This document shows, one piece after another, positions 6,731 through 14,626 of a stretch of DNA of 51,737 bases. The notes beneath the pieces were generated by a model. The model did not search any database. It had not been told where the DNA came from and worked only from the letters and a program-made list of their open reading frames with translations. Origin of the DNA: Promineifilum sp. GTDB taxonomy: Bacteria; Chloroflexota; Anaerolineae; Promineifilales; Promineifilaceae. A program made the translations under genes and the position numbers. Location: contig JACKBY010000024.1 of the NCBI GenBank assembly GCA_020634335.1, positions 1 to 51,737 on the forward strand, written 5' to 3'. Position 1 is the first letter of the stretch; each line of letters opens with the position of its first letter.

Positions 6731-9700
6731 CTAGTAGATGTCGCCGAGCGGATCTGCGCCCCACGAATAATCGGGGTCGCGCAGGGCCTCGTGCAACAAG
6801 TGGATGGGAAAGCCGACAGTGCGGCGCGGCCCGGCGGCCACCGTTTCCAGCACACCGATTTGTTCCAGAAAGGTGATGTGGCCGTCGAGCTCGCGGTCGG
6901 ACAGGCCGAACAGATCGGTCAACTCGTCTTTGGCTGTTGCCAGCGGCCACGATTGGCCCAGCGCCAGCGCTTCGGCCAGATAGAGGACGATGTCGCGCCG
7001 CCACCCCTGCAACGGTTGGGTGAGATGATCGAAATAGGCCGGGCGGCCCAGCACCTCGCGGACGGCGCCATCCAGGTCGATGGGCCGGATTTCCAGGCGA
7101 CGGGCGCGCTTCACCCGGTCCAAAAGCCGGCGACAAAGGACATGGATGAGATAGGGGTTGCCGGCCGTCCAGTCGAGGATTTGCTCGGGAATGGCGTCGG
7201 CAGGCGGGGCAAAATGGAACTCGTGGCGGGTGGACAAGTCCACGATGAGCTGCCGGGCGACGGGGCGCGGCAGGTGGCGAATGTTGATCTGTGGCGGGTC
7301 CACCGGCAGGTGGGGCAACGCCGCCTGCAAGATGGGGTCAATCCGGTAGATGTCCTGGACGACGAGCAGCCAACGAATGTCGGGGTGCCTGCTGATGATG
7401 GCCCACAGCTTGTCGAGCATGATCGGGCGGCGGCGGCGGCGCACGACCTGGCCGTATCCGGCGTCGAACTCGTCGGCGATGATCAGTAGCCGTTGGGGGG
7501 CATACAGGTGCTCGGCGGCGGTCAATTGCCGGTCGAGCCAGACGATGGGATCGTCGTGCAATTCCAGTCGGGGGATCGGCTGGTGGAGGGCATCGAAAAC
7601 GCGCTGCACCAGTAGCTCGGCCACCGTGAAGGGTTGGTCGAGCGAGGCCAACCGGAAATCGACCAGCACGGGCGCTACCCGGCGCTGGGGGAATTCCACC
7701 AGGCCGTCCTGTTCGTGCTCGATGATCCGCTTGACCAGCGAGCTTTTGCCCACGCGGCGCTGGCCATAGAGAAACAGCGTCTGTGACCGCAGCGGATTGC
7801 CGTAAGTCCAGTCGATGATGGCATTGATGATCTCGTCGCGGCCGAAGAAACGCCAATCGGTGACTTCGCCTTCGGTGAAGGGGTTGAGAATGCGGCGCGA
7901 CATGTCGGCCGGGCGCACTTCGACGCGCCGGCCGGCCGGCTCCGGTCGATAGCTGACTTGCGTGTCATCGGCCATCCGGGCAATCTGCAACCGCAGATCG
8001 TGGCACAGTTGGGGCAGTTTGGCGGCCACGTCGAGCTTTATGGTGGCGCGCAGCAACTGATTGACCTCGGCGTTGATACGAAACAGATAGGCATGGGGGA
8101 TGTCGTAGACCAGACTTAACACGCGGTTGAGCAGGCCGTCGAAGTCGGGCGTGCTGATCTCGAAGCGATAGAGCGGCCACGATTCGGCGTTGTCTTGGGG
8201 GTCGCGTTGCAGGTCGATCAGGTTGGCGTCCGACCGGATTTGGCGACAGTCGTTCAGGTGGACGACCAGCGTGTCTTTGCGCAACAGCTGGCCCTTGATG
8301 TCCTCGTCGTTTGGCGTGGGCCGGCAGGCCTGGCACAGGATGATCTGTTGCAGATTCGACGACAACGACTGGCCGTCTGGCAGCCGAAAGTTGGGGCTGA
8401 TGAGTTCGGAGATGAAACGGTGGGCCAGCTTGTCGGCCCGGCCGGCATTGCCGGCAATCTCGCCATAGAGCGCGTCCAGATCGCTCATCCCCAGGCGAAT
8501 GGCGGCCCGCTCCAGGAAATGCTCTACGTCGGCCGTGGCGCAGATGGGCGGCGTGTAAGGCGCGCGGTCGCGCCGGTGGTGGTAGAGGTCAAACCAGCGC
8601 ATGACGGTTTCTTCGAAGGCGCAGCGACCGCGGTGGATGAAACTGGCCCGACGCCGCAACGCGCCCCTGATTTTAGCTCGCGACCGCCGCGACTTAGCCA
8701 TGCCCAACCAGGCAAAATCGATGCGGGCCAGGAACATGTCGAACGTGACTTGCACCAGGTCGGCGTTTCTCAGTTCGGTGGCAAAGGGGACGACATCGCC
8801 GTTGATCTGGATCTGGGCCGTGTGCGGCCCCAATTGGGTGTGGACGCGATAGGCAAAATCGAGCGCTGTGTTCTTTTCGTCCAGCAGGAAGAGCTGGCCT
8901 GCCGGCGAAAAGCAGTAGAGCGGACGCGAGGAACCGCCGGGGGGGTGGTCGCGCACATAGGCGACGATGTCTTTGTGTCGGCCTTTGGTACGCCGCTCCA
9001 GCTCAGCGGATGGCCCGTCGAGCTGGTTCCACCAGGCAACGACGGCGGCGCGGGCGGTGGCATCGCTGGCCGCAGCGGCCAGAATACCCCACTCGTTCAC
9101 CTGGTACATCTCCTCTGTCAAAATGTAGACCTTGATCAGCCGGGCGGGTAAATCGCCTGCGGGGGGCGACCAAAGGCCCAGCGTTTGCAGCGTGCGATAG
9201 CCGTTGGGTTGGGGGGCGGCGATGAAGTCGCGGATGGCCTGGCTTTGGGTGGCGCCGGCCGGCGGGCAAACGCGGTGGACGGCGGCCATGGCTCGGTAGC
9301 AGTCGTCGGCGGTGCGGCAGAAGAGGCGCACGACAAGCTGCGGCTGCTCGGTGGTGCCGGCCTCTGCGGCGCGGTTGAGCGCGTGGCCGGGCAGGTCGAA
9401 AACAGGATCGATGTAAGGGGGCAATTGGCTGCCGAACACGTCGCGCAGCGCGCGGTCTAGTTCGTGGCGCAGGTGGGCCACCAGCCAGCCGCGCGCTTCC
9501 AGCGTCAGCGGGCCGCCGTCCGCCGGCGGCAGAGTCGGCCCAGGGCCGGGCCGGGGTACCAGCCAGACGGCTTGCTGGGCGATGACCAGCGCTTCCAGAT
9601 TTTCAGACGTGGCCTCGAGTTGAATACCCATCGTGTCTGCTTGCGTGGTGTAGACGGCTGAATGTTGCCGGCGCAGGCATTCCTCGACCCAGGCGCGTCG

Positions 9701-10156
9701 CACGTGGTACATGCCCAACCGTTGGGCCGCCGGCACGTAGACCGCCAGCATTTCGTCGGCCAGGGCCGGATCGGCGTCGTCGCTGAAAAGGCGGAGGTGG
9801 CGGGCGGCCAGCAGCATGAGGATGTGGCGCATCTCCGGGGCGTCGCAGTAGATGGCCCGGTAGAGCGCGCGCAGACGCAGAGCCGGGACGTCGACGGGAT
9901 GGGCGGCCGGCTCAAGGGCGTCGGGCAGGTAGACGCGCAACCAGTCGCGCTGATCGTTGGCCAGACGCAGGACGGCCGCGGGCGGGTCGCCGTTTGCCGT
10001 GTCACAGGGGATGCCGGCCACCAGACAGGCAGCGGCGATCCAGTCGATGGGCAAACGCCACTCGGCGGCCAGCCGGCTAACGGCCGACGGCCACAAATCG
10101 GGGGCAGGCAAGCCACCCGCCGCGATCGATGGCAAATCACCCGCTTGCAGGGCCAT
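6731..10156 (-). CDS. RelA/SpoT-like pseudoenzyme fused to a P-loop ATPase
   Basis: This 1141-residue fusion has the full order of a long RelA/SpoT protein. The HD-like region is residues 20-165 (VPAAQRLGMYHVRR), the synthetase-like region 225-400 (NGYRTLQT, TEEMYQVNEWGI), TGS 411-470 (ALDFAYRVHTQLG), a helical linker 480-570 (AKSRRSRAKIR), a zinc-finger domain 605-640 (CQACRPTPNDED...HLNDC) and an ACT-like domain 660-725. Residues 758-1141 are an ATPase with Walker A GQRRVGKS (K804), Walker B LLIIADEFD (D895, E896), GNPYLIHVL and a winged-helix-like end. The HD motif reads AGIPCD, and the synthetase Glu in the usual EVQIRT is Lys (IKVYILT, K342), so both activities are probably lost. The TGS, zinc-finger and ACT parts, which contact tRNA and ribosome in Rel, are kept. 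It is the first gene of an operon with the ATPase-winged-helix gene. The start is uncertain because no clear ribosome site is visible. Confidence 0.85.
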   Translation of the reverse strand: MALQAGDLPSIAAGGLPAPDLWPSAVSRLAAEWRLPIDWIAAACLVAGIPCDTANGDPPAAVLRLANDQRDWLRVYLPDALEPAAHPVDVPALRLRALYRAIYCDAPEMRHILMLLAARHLRLFSDDADPALADEMLAVYVPAAQRLGMYHVRRAWVEECLRRQHSAVYTTQADTMGIQLEATSENLEALVIAQQAVWLVPRPGPGPTLPPADGGPLTLEARGWLVAHLRHELDRALRDVFGSQLPPYIDPVFDLPGHALNRAAEAGTTEQPQLVVRLFCRTADDCYRAMAAVHRVCPPAGATQSQAIRDFIAAPQPNGYRTLQTLGLWSPPAGDLPARLIKVYILTEEMYQVNEWGILAAAASDATARAAVVAWWNQLDGPSAELERRTKGRHKDIVAYVRDHPPGGSSRPLYCFSPAGQLFLLDEKNTALDFAYRVHTQLGPHTAQIQINGDVVPFATELRNADLVQVTFDMFLARIDFAWLGMAKSRRSRAKIRGALRRRASFIHRGRCAFEETVMRWFDLYHHRRDRAPYTPPICATADVEHFLERAAIRLGMSDLDALYGEIAGNAGRADKLAHRFISELISPNFRLPDGQSLSSNLQQIILCQACRPTPNDEDIKGQLLRKDTLVVHLNDCRQIRSDANLIDLQRDPQDNAESWPLYRFEISTPDFDGLLNRVLSLVYDIPHAYLFRINAEVNQLLRATIKLDVAAKLPQLCHDLRLQIARMADDTQVSYRPEPAGRRVEVRPADMSRRILNPFTEGEVTDWRFFGRDEIINAIIDWTYGNPLRSQTLFLYGQRRVGKSSLVKRIIEHEQDGLVEFPQRRVAPVLVDFRLASLDQPFTVAELLVQRVFDALHQPIPRLELHDDPIVWLDRQLTAAEHLYAPQRLLIIADEFDAGYGQVVRRRRRPIMLDKLWAIISRHPDIRWLLVVQDIYRIDPILQAALPHLPVDPPQINIRHLPRPVARQLIVDLSTRHEFHFAPPADAIPEQILDWTAGNPYLIHVLCRRLLDRVKRARRLEIRPIDLDGAVREVLGRPAYFDHLTQPLQGWRRDIVLYLAEALALGQSWPLATAKDELTDLFGLSDRELDGHITFLEQIGVLETVAAGPRRTVGFPIHLLHEALRDPDYSWGADPLGDIY

Positions 10157-10200
10157 GGTTTAGAATCATCCTTGTCTATCCGGTTTGAAGGTGTGCAATA

Positions 10201-10252
10201 GAAAGGGTCGATGCGCGGCGTGGTAAATTCGACGTTTGCCGCGCGCCCTTTC
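10201..10252 (-). promoter_or_regulatory. Large hairpin in the leader of the RSH-ATPase operon
   Basis: GAAAGGG...GCGCGGC pairs with GCCGCGC...CCCTTTC, two stems separated by a small asymmetric bulge. It sits between the predicted promoter (10294-10322) and the start at 10156, so it would be in the 5' untranslated RNA. Only a weak T-run follows. It could be an attenuator or a structured leader. Confidence 0.4.
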
Positions 10253-10293
10253 CCGTAAAGGGTATCGACCGTTCTTTCGGCTTTATCCTTACC

Positions 10294-10322
10294 ATTCTAT
10301 ATTAATGTCTCACTCATGTCAA
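10294..10322 (-). promoter_or_regulatory. Predicted promoter for the RSH-ATPase operon
   Basis: On the minus strand, TTGACA (10322-10317), a 17-bp spacer and TAGAAT (10299-10294) match a sigma-70-type promoter. It would give a leader of about 130 nt containing the hairpin at 10201-10252. Confidence 0.55.
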
Positions 10323-10454
10323 TAGTATAGCTACAGTGTATCCATATTTGCTATGGAAATGCATAGTGGGCGTATATATGGTCACAATTACCCTGGGGTT
10401 AGATGTAATTCGGCCACTGGCCCCGCGAAACGGCGGGTATTTCCTTTCAGACTA

Positions 10455-10484
10455 TTGACATTGCCGTTAATATCCTGATATACT
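10455..10484 (+). promoter_or_regulatory. Predicted promoter for the small membrane-protein genes
   Basis: TTGACA (10455-10460), an 18-bp spacer and TATACT (10479-10484) face right, toward the genes at 10840 and 11106. The leader would be about 350 nt and I see no riboswitch fold in it. Confidence 0.5.
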
Positions 10485-10839
10485 AATGATATCATAGAAA
10501 TACTTATCTGGATACATCAGGATAAGTAGCGGCGAAAATGCTTGCCGGGCTAATAGCCGATTCTCAGCACGTTAACACCCAATAAACATCGCGGCGAACC
10601 ACGGGTGGTTCGTCGGCGGGGGCGGACATTCGACGCCGCCCCCGCCGACGGGGCGGTCGACGGACGCCGTCGACCCATCCCGCAGGCCCCGGTTTGGATG
10701 TGCCGGTTCCAGCCAGTCGCGACCGGGGCCTTTATTTCATTGCCGTGCCGAGCCGCACCCACGGCCGGCCTCTATGTCGGTGATGGTGTGGAAAGGGTGG
10801 GGCAAAAGCCCGCCGCGTGGTCGATTGAGGAGGCAGGAA

Positions 10840-11055
10840 ATGGACCATACTCACGTTTTGCCGATGATGATCGGCCTGGCAATCGGACTGATGATCGCCC
10901 TGACGGCGATCATCGCCATGGGCAGTCGCACGTCGCCGCCCGTGGTCGTCGTGCAACCGCCGCCGTCGAACAACGATGTTGGCTGTGGCGGGTTCCTGAT
11001 GGTCGTGTTGTTTTTGCTGCTGGCCCTGCTTTTCTGGATGCTAGTTTTGGGATAG
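10840..11055 (+). CDS. Small two-helix membrane protein, unknown function
   Basis: This 71-residue protein starts at ATG 10840 behind a strong GAGGAGGCAGG site. An earlier in-frame ATG at 10774 has no such site. Two hydrophobic helices (about residues 6-27 and 50-70) are joined by a short Pro/Val-rich loop. I do not recognise the family. The next gene, also a membrane protein, begins 50 bp downstream on the same strand, so they probably share a transcript from the promoter near 10455. Confidence 0.6.
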   Translation: MDHTHVLPMMIGLAIGLMIALTAIIAMGSRTSPPVVVVQPPPSNNDVGCGGFLMVVLFLLLALLFWMLVLG

Positions 11056-11105
11056 GCGGACTGTCCGGGGCGGGCGGGGACGCTCGCCCCGTTGCGAGGT
11101 GGGAC

Positions 11106-11780
11106 GTGAACGTGATACAGGCGGATCATTCGTTGTGGAAAATCGTCTTTGGGTTCATGCTGGTTGTCGGCCTGCTGATATTTGTGGGAGCGCTGTCGCT
11201 GGCCGGTGCCGATATCTTCAATGGTGAACGGGCGCGGGCCGAAGCGGCATTGATGAACAGTCGCACCGCGCTGGAGGCGCAGCGTGGCCAGATCGACCTC
11301 TCTTTTTATACGCAACGGCTGCAGGAAGAAGCGCAACTGTACTTTCGGATGATGCAGGCCAAGGCCGATTACGATGTGGCGACGATGGCCGAGACGCTGC
11401 GCGTGCAGCAGGCCGAAAACGACCGGCGGCTGGCTTCGCGCGACCGGTTCGACCGGGTTTTGGCGACGGTGGCGACGCTGGCGGGTGGCGGGTTCGTGGT
11501 TGTGGTGCTCTACACGCTGCTGCTGGTGGCGCAGCGCGGCGTCGATCGGCTGCTGCCGCCGCGCGTCGTGAAGACCGCCCCGGCCGGCGCGGTGCCGTTC
11601 GCGCCGCCGGCGCCCGACCCGTGGCGCAACCCGGCCTTCCGGGCCTCCATGCGCCGGCAAGCCCGCCAACGGGAATGGACAAGCGCGCCGCGCGGCTGCC
11701 GGCCCGCGCGCCGGCCGCGCCCCCGCCGCGCGCCAACAGCCACCAGGCCGGCCCGCGGCCGGCCAGAGAGCGGGAGATGA
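11106..11780 (+). CDS. Membrane protein with coiled-coil segment, unknown function
   Basis: A GTG at 11106 behind GAGGTGGGA gives 224 residues. The longer open frame that begins at 10605 overlaps the previous gene and has no homology-like composition, so I reject that start. Helix one is at residues 10-33, an Ala/Glu/Arg-rich coiled coil at about 38-108, helix two at about 115-138, and the tail is basic and Pro/Arg-rich. The layout, two membrane spans around an external or cytoplasmic coiled coil, gives no specific function. A perfect terminator follows directly. It probably works with the small membrane protein upstream. Confidence 0.6.
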   Translation: MNVIQADHSLWKIVFGFMLVVGLLIFVGALSLAGADIFNGERARAEAALMNSRTALEAQRGQIDLSFYTQRLQEEAQLYFRMMQAKADYDVATMAETLRVQQAENDRRLASRDRFDRVLATVATLAGGGFVVVVLYTLLLVAQRGVDRLLPPRVVKTAPAGAVPFAPPAPDPWRNPAFRASMRRQARQREWTSAPRGCRPARRPRPRRAPTATRPARGRPESGR

Positions 11781-11795
11781 ACTGGTGATAGAATA

Positions 11796-11825
11796 GCCGG
11801 ATTTTCACAGAAAATCCGGCTTATT
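11796..11825 (+). terminator. Rho-independent terminator
   Basis: GCCGGATTTT and AAAATCCGGC form a perfect 10-bp stem with a 5-nt loop, followed by TTATT. It lies 15 bp after the stop of the membrane-protein gene. Confidence 0.75.
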
Positions 11826-12116
11826 AGTTTATTTTGCGGCGGCCGCTGGGTGGGCCATCGAGGATCAGTCTATTCTCTTTCCTGAATGGAAGTCCACGTG
11901 CCGCTATCATGGAACAAGGCGTAATTGCGAGCATCGTTTTCCAGGAAGTAAAAAGTGAGGCGGGCGCGAAAATCCTGCACAGCCGGGCCGGTCGTATTCA
12001 TCTCGCCAGCCGGGGTCGCCCGGCCGAAGCGGGGCCGGGCCAGTATACGCCGGAGGGTGGGTGGGGCAAGTTTAGCGAATCTGAATCATAGTTAATCTAA
12101 TCTTTATTAGTGATAC
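11826..12116. other. Intergenic stretch, no gene supported
   Basis: An 85-codon open frame is present but has no ribosome site and no protein-like composition, so I do not call it. The interval separates the terminated membrane-protein genes from the hairpin and CRISPR-like repeats. Confidence 0.5.
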
Positions 12117-12173
12117 CAAAAAGACCTCGGCAGTTTATCGCGAACTCCTGTTCGCCAACCGCTGAGGTCTTTT
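12117..12173 (+). terminator. Composite hairpin with terminator-like end
   Basis: AAAAGACCTC pairs with GAGGTCTTTT, enclosing a smaller perfect hairpin (GCGAAC, TCCT, GTTCGC). Its right arm runs straight into the first CRISPR-like repeat. A related AAGACC...GGTCTT hairpin accompanies the repeat copy at 5 kb. Confidence 0.5.
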
Positions 12174-12286
12174 GGCATCGCCTTCAAGGCGTTTCTTTTG
12201 TTTAGACTATGGCCTCGCAACAGGTGACCGCCGTCTTTACCACCGTGATGTTTCAATCGCCTTCGAGGCGATTCTTTTGTTTAGAC
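12171..12286 (+). CRISPR. Two-repeat CRISPR-like unit, no cas genes
   Basis: Two 37-bp repeats (12171-12207 and 12250-12286) flank a 42-bp unique sequence. The second begins GTTTCAATCGCCTTCGA and ends TTTTGTTTAGAC. The first differs at its 5' end and at two internal positions, as terminal CRISPR repeats often do. Each holds an 8-bp stem around TCG or TCA. No cas gene is in the window, so this would be an orphan mini-array served by chromosomal Cas proteins. It could instead be a dispersed hairpin-repeat module, since a third copy is at 5 kb beside a similar hairpin. Confidence 0.4.
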
Positions 12287-12486
12287 AATGAGGCTTACAG
12301 GCGAGACAGGAGAGGATGAAGGGATGAACAGACACGGCCGCCCGGATCGTGGCGTTATTTGTACCGTAAGAATGACATAATATGCTCAGTCAAGCGGGGC
12401 CTGTCTGTCCTGTTGGCCCCGCTTGCCGGTTGGCCGACGTAGACGGCCGGAAAACCCGTTCGCCGGCTCAGGAAAAGTGACACCAT

Positions 12487-14615
12487 ATGACCTGGACTAT
12501 CACCCAAAAACCCGCCTTTCTCGATGACCTGATCGACCTGCCCAAAGACCTGCAAAAATCTGTCGGCCAGGCCATCGTCGACCTGACCGGCGACCCCGTC
12601 ACCCCCCGCGGCCACACGATCAAAAAGCTGGCCGGCTATGACAACGTCTACCGCTACCGCCTGGGCGATTTCCGCCTGATCTACGCCGCCGAGCGCCAGG
12701 CACAAATGGTCAATCTGCTCAGCGTCGGGCCGCGCGGCCGCGTCTATGAGCGCTTCAACTACGACGGCTGGAACGCCCCCGACGCGGCCGTAGCCTTCGG
12801 CCCCCAGTTGGCCGCCCGGCCGGAGTGGCAAGAGCACCCCGAGTGGCGACAACCGGCCGGCCCGGCCGCCGGCGCAGCGCGGCTGCCGCGCGTGCTGACG
12901 GCCGACCTGCTGGCCCGCTGGCGCATCGACCCCGCCCATCACGCCGTGCTGCTCGCCTGTCGCACCGAAGACGATCTGCTGGCCGCCAACGCCCACGTGC
13001 CCGACGCCGCCCTCGACCGCGTGATGAAAGGTCTCTACTCGCCCACGCCCGACCAACTGGCCGCCGAACCCGACCTGATGCTCTATGACCCCGCCGACCT
13101 GCTGCGCTACGCCGAGGGCGACCTGGCCGGCTTCCTGCTGCGGCTCGACGACCGCCAGGAGCCGCTGACGCGCTGGGCGCTGCGCGGGCCGACGCTGGTC
13201 AAGGGCGGCCCCGGCTCCGGCAAATCGACCGTGGCCCTCTACCGCGTCCGCGCCGTCGTCGACCACCACCTGGCCCAGACCGGCCGGCTGCCGTCGGTGC
13301 TCTTCACCACCTACACCAACGCCCTCATCAACGCCAGCGAATCGCTGCTGCGCCAACTGCTGGGCGATTCGGTACGCCTGACCAAAAACGGCCGGCTGCC
13401 CCCGGAAATCCGCGTCAGCACGCTGAGCCGGACGGCGCAATGGATCGCCAGATCGAGCGGCGAGCCGTATGAGATGGCCGGCGACCACCACCGCGCCCAG
13501 GCCCTCCACGCCGCCCGCGCCGCCCTGACTCCGCGCGCCTTCGGCCAGGCCGACCTGGCCGCCGCCTATGGGCAAATCCGGGAGCTGCGCGACGACTACC
13601 TGCTGGAGGAGTTCGACTGGGTGATCGAGGGACAAACCTGCCGCCACGCCGCCGCCTATCTGGCCGCCGACCGCGCCGGGCGCGGCATCGCCTTCGGCCG
13701 CGAGCGGCGGGCGGCCGTCTGGCGGCTCTACGAGACCTACCGCGACCACCTGGCGGCGCAGAACCTGATCACCTGGGGCGAGTTGACGCTGGCGGCGCTC
13801 GACCGGGTGCGGGCCGGCGAATTCACCCGCCGCTGGGACTACGTCATCGTCGACGAAGCCCAGGACCTGCCCCCCGCGGCGCTGGCCCTGGCGGTGGAGC
13901 TGTGCCGCGACCCCGGCGGCGTGTTCCTGACGGCCGACGCCAACCAGTCGCTCTACAATCGCGGCTTTCGCTGGCGGGCTGTCCACACCGCCCTGGCCGT
14001 CAGCGGGCGCACGCGCATCCTGCGGCGCAACTATCGCACCGCCCGCCCCATTGCCGCCGCCGCGGCCGAGATCGTCGCCGGCCTGCCCGACGCCGACCCC
14101 GACGCCGCCCAGCAGGAATTCGTTCACACCGGCCGCCGCCGGACCTCTATACCGCGCGCGGCGCGACCGACCAATGGCGTCACATCGCCCACTGGATCAC
14201 CAACGCCGCCGGGCAGCTGCGGCTGCCGCCCGGCGCGGCGGCCGTGCTGGTGGCCTCCGGCGAGGTCGGCCGCCCCCTGGCCGAGGCGCTGCGCGACCAC
14301 GGCTTGCCGGCGCGCTTCATGCCCAGCCGCGAATTCGATATGGAATCGCCGGGGGTCAAGGTGACCACGCTCCACGCCTCCAAGGGGCTGGAGTTCCCCA
14401 TCGTCGTCGTGGCCCACGCCGAGGCCGGGCGGCTGCCGCGCCCCACGGCCGCCACCGACCCCGACGAACGCGCCGCCCACGACGACGCCCAGCGGCGGCT
14501 GTTCTACGTCGGCTGCACGCGGGCCATGCGCCGGCTGCTGGTCACCTATGACCAGGCGTTGCCGTCGCCGTTCGTGGCCGCGCTGAGCGCGGAGCGATGG
14601 CAGCGGACGGCATAG
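12487..14615 (+). CDS. RelE-like domain fused to UvrD/Rep-type helicase (frameshifted as read)
   Basis: Residues 1-90 resemble a RelE/ParE toxin (AFLDDLIDLPKDLQK, YRYRLGDFRLIYA). The rest is a superfamily 1 helicase: Walker A GGPGSGKST near 238-246, VIVDEAQD near 455, LRRNYRTARPI and, after the break, VTTLHASKGLEF and FYVGCTRAMRRLL. The first frame ends at 14364. The second, in frame from 13902, ends at 14615. The join lies at about 14136-14146, where one missing base restores a 709-residue protein. I see no slippery heptamer, so this is a base error or a true loss. It is the first gene of an operon with the two large genes that follow. RelE-helicase fusions suggest an RNA- or ribosome-linked helicase in defence or repair; the role is inferred. 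Confidence 0.85.
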
Positions 14616-14626
14616 GCAGGGACGCT

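Noticed and set aside
8195..9151. 318-codon open frame on the plus strand
   Set aside because: Antisense to the RSH-ATPase gene, no ribosome site or motif.
6731..10156. Ordinary (p)ppGpp synthetase or hydrolase
   Set aside because: Key catalytic residues of both centres are replaced, so a normal stringent-response role is unlikely.
10605..11105. Long N-terminal extension of the membrane-protein gene
   Set aside because: Overlaps the small two-helix protein gene and has shadow-like composition; GTG 11106 has a ribosome site.
11834..12091. 85-codon open frame on the plus strand
   Set aside because: No ribosome site, no protein-like pattern, lies after a terminator.
12208..12249. Spacer as proof of an active CRISPR system
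   Set aside because: Only two repeats and no cas genes; kept as CRISPR-like only.
12355..14127. 590-codon open frame on the minus strand
   Set aside because: Antisense to the RelE-UvrD gene; Gly/Val/Gln-rich mirror frame.
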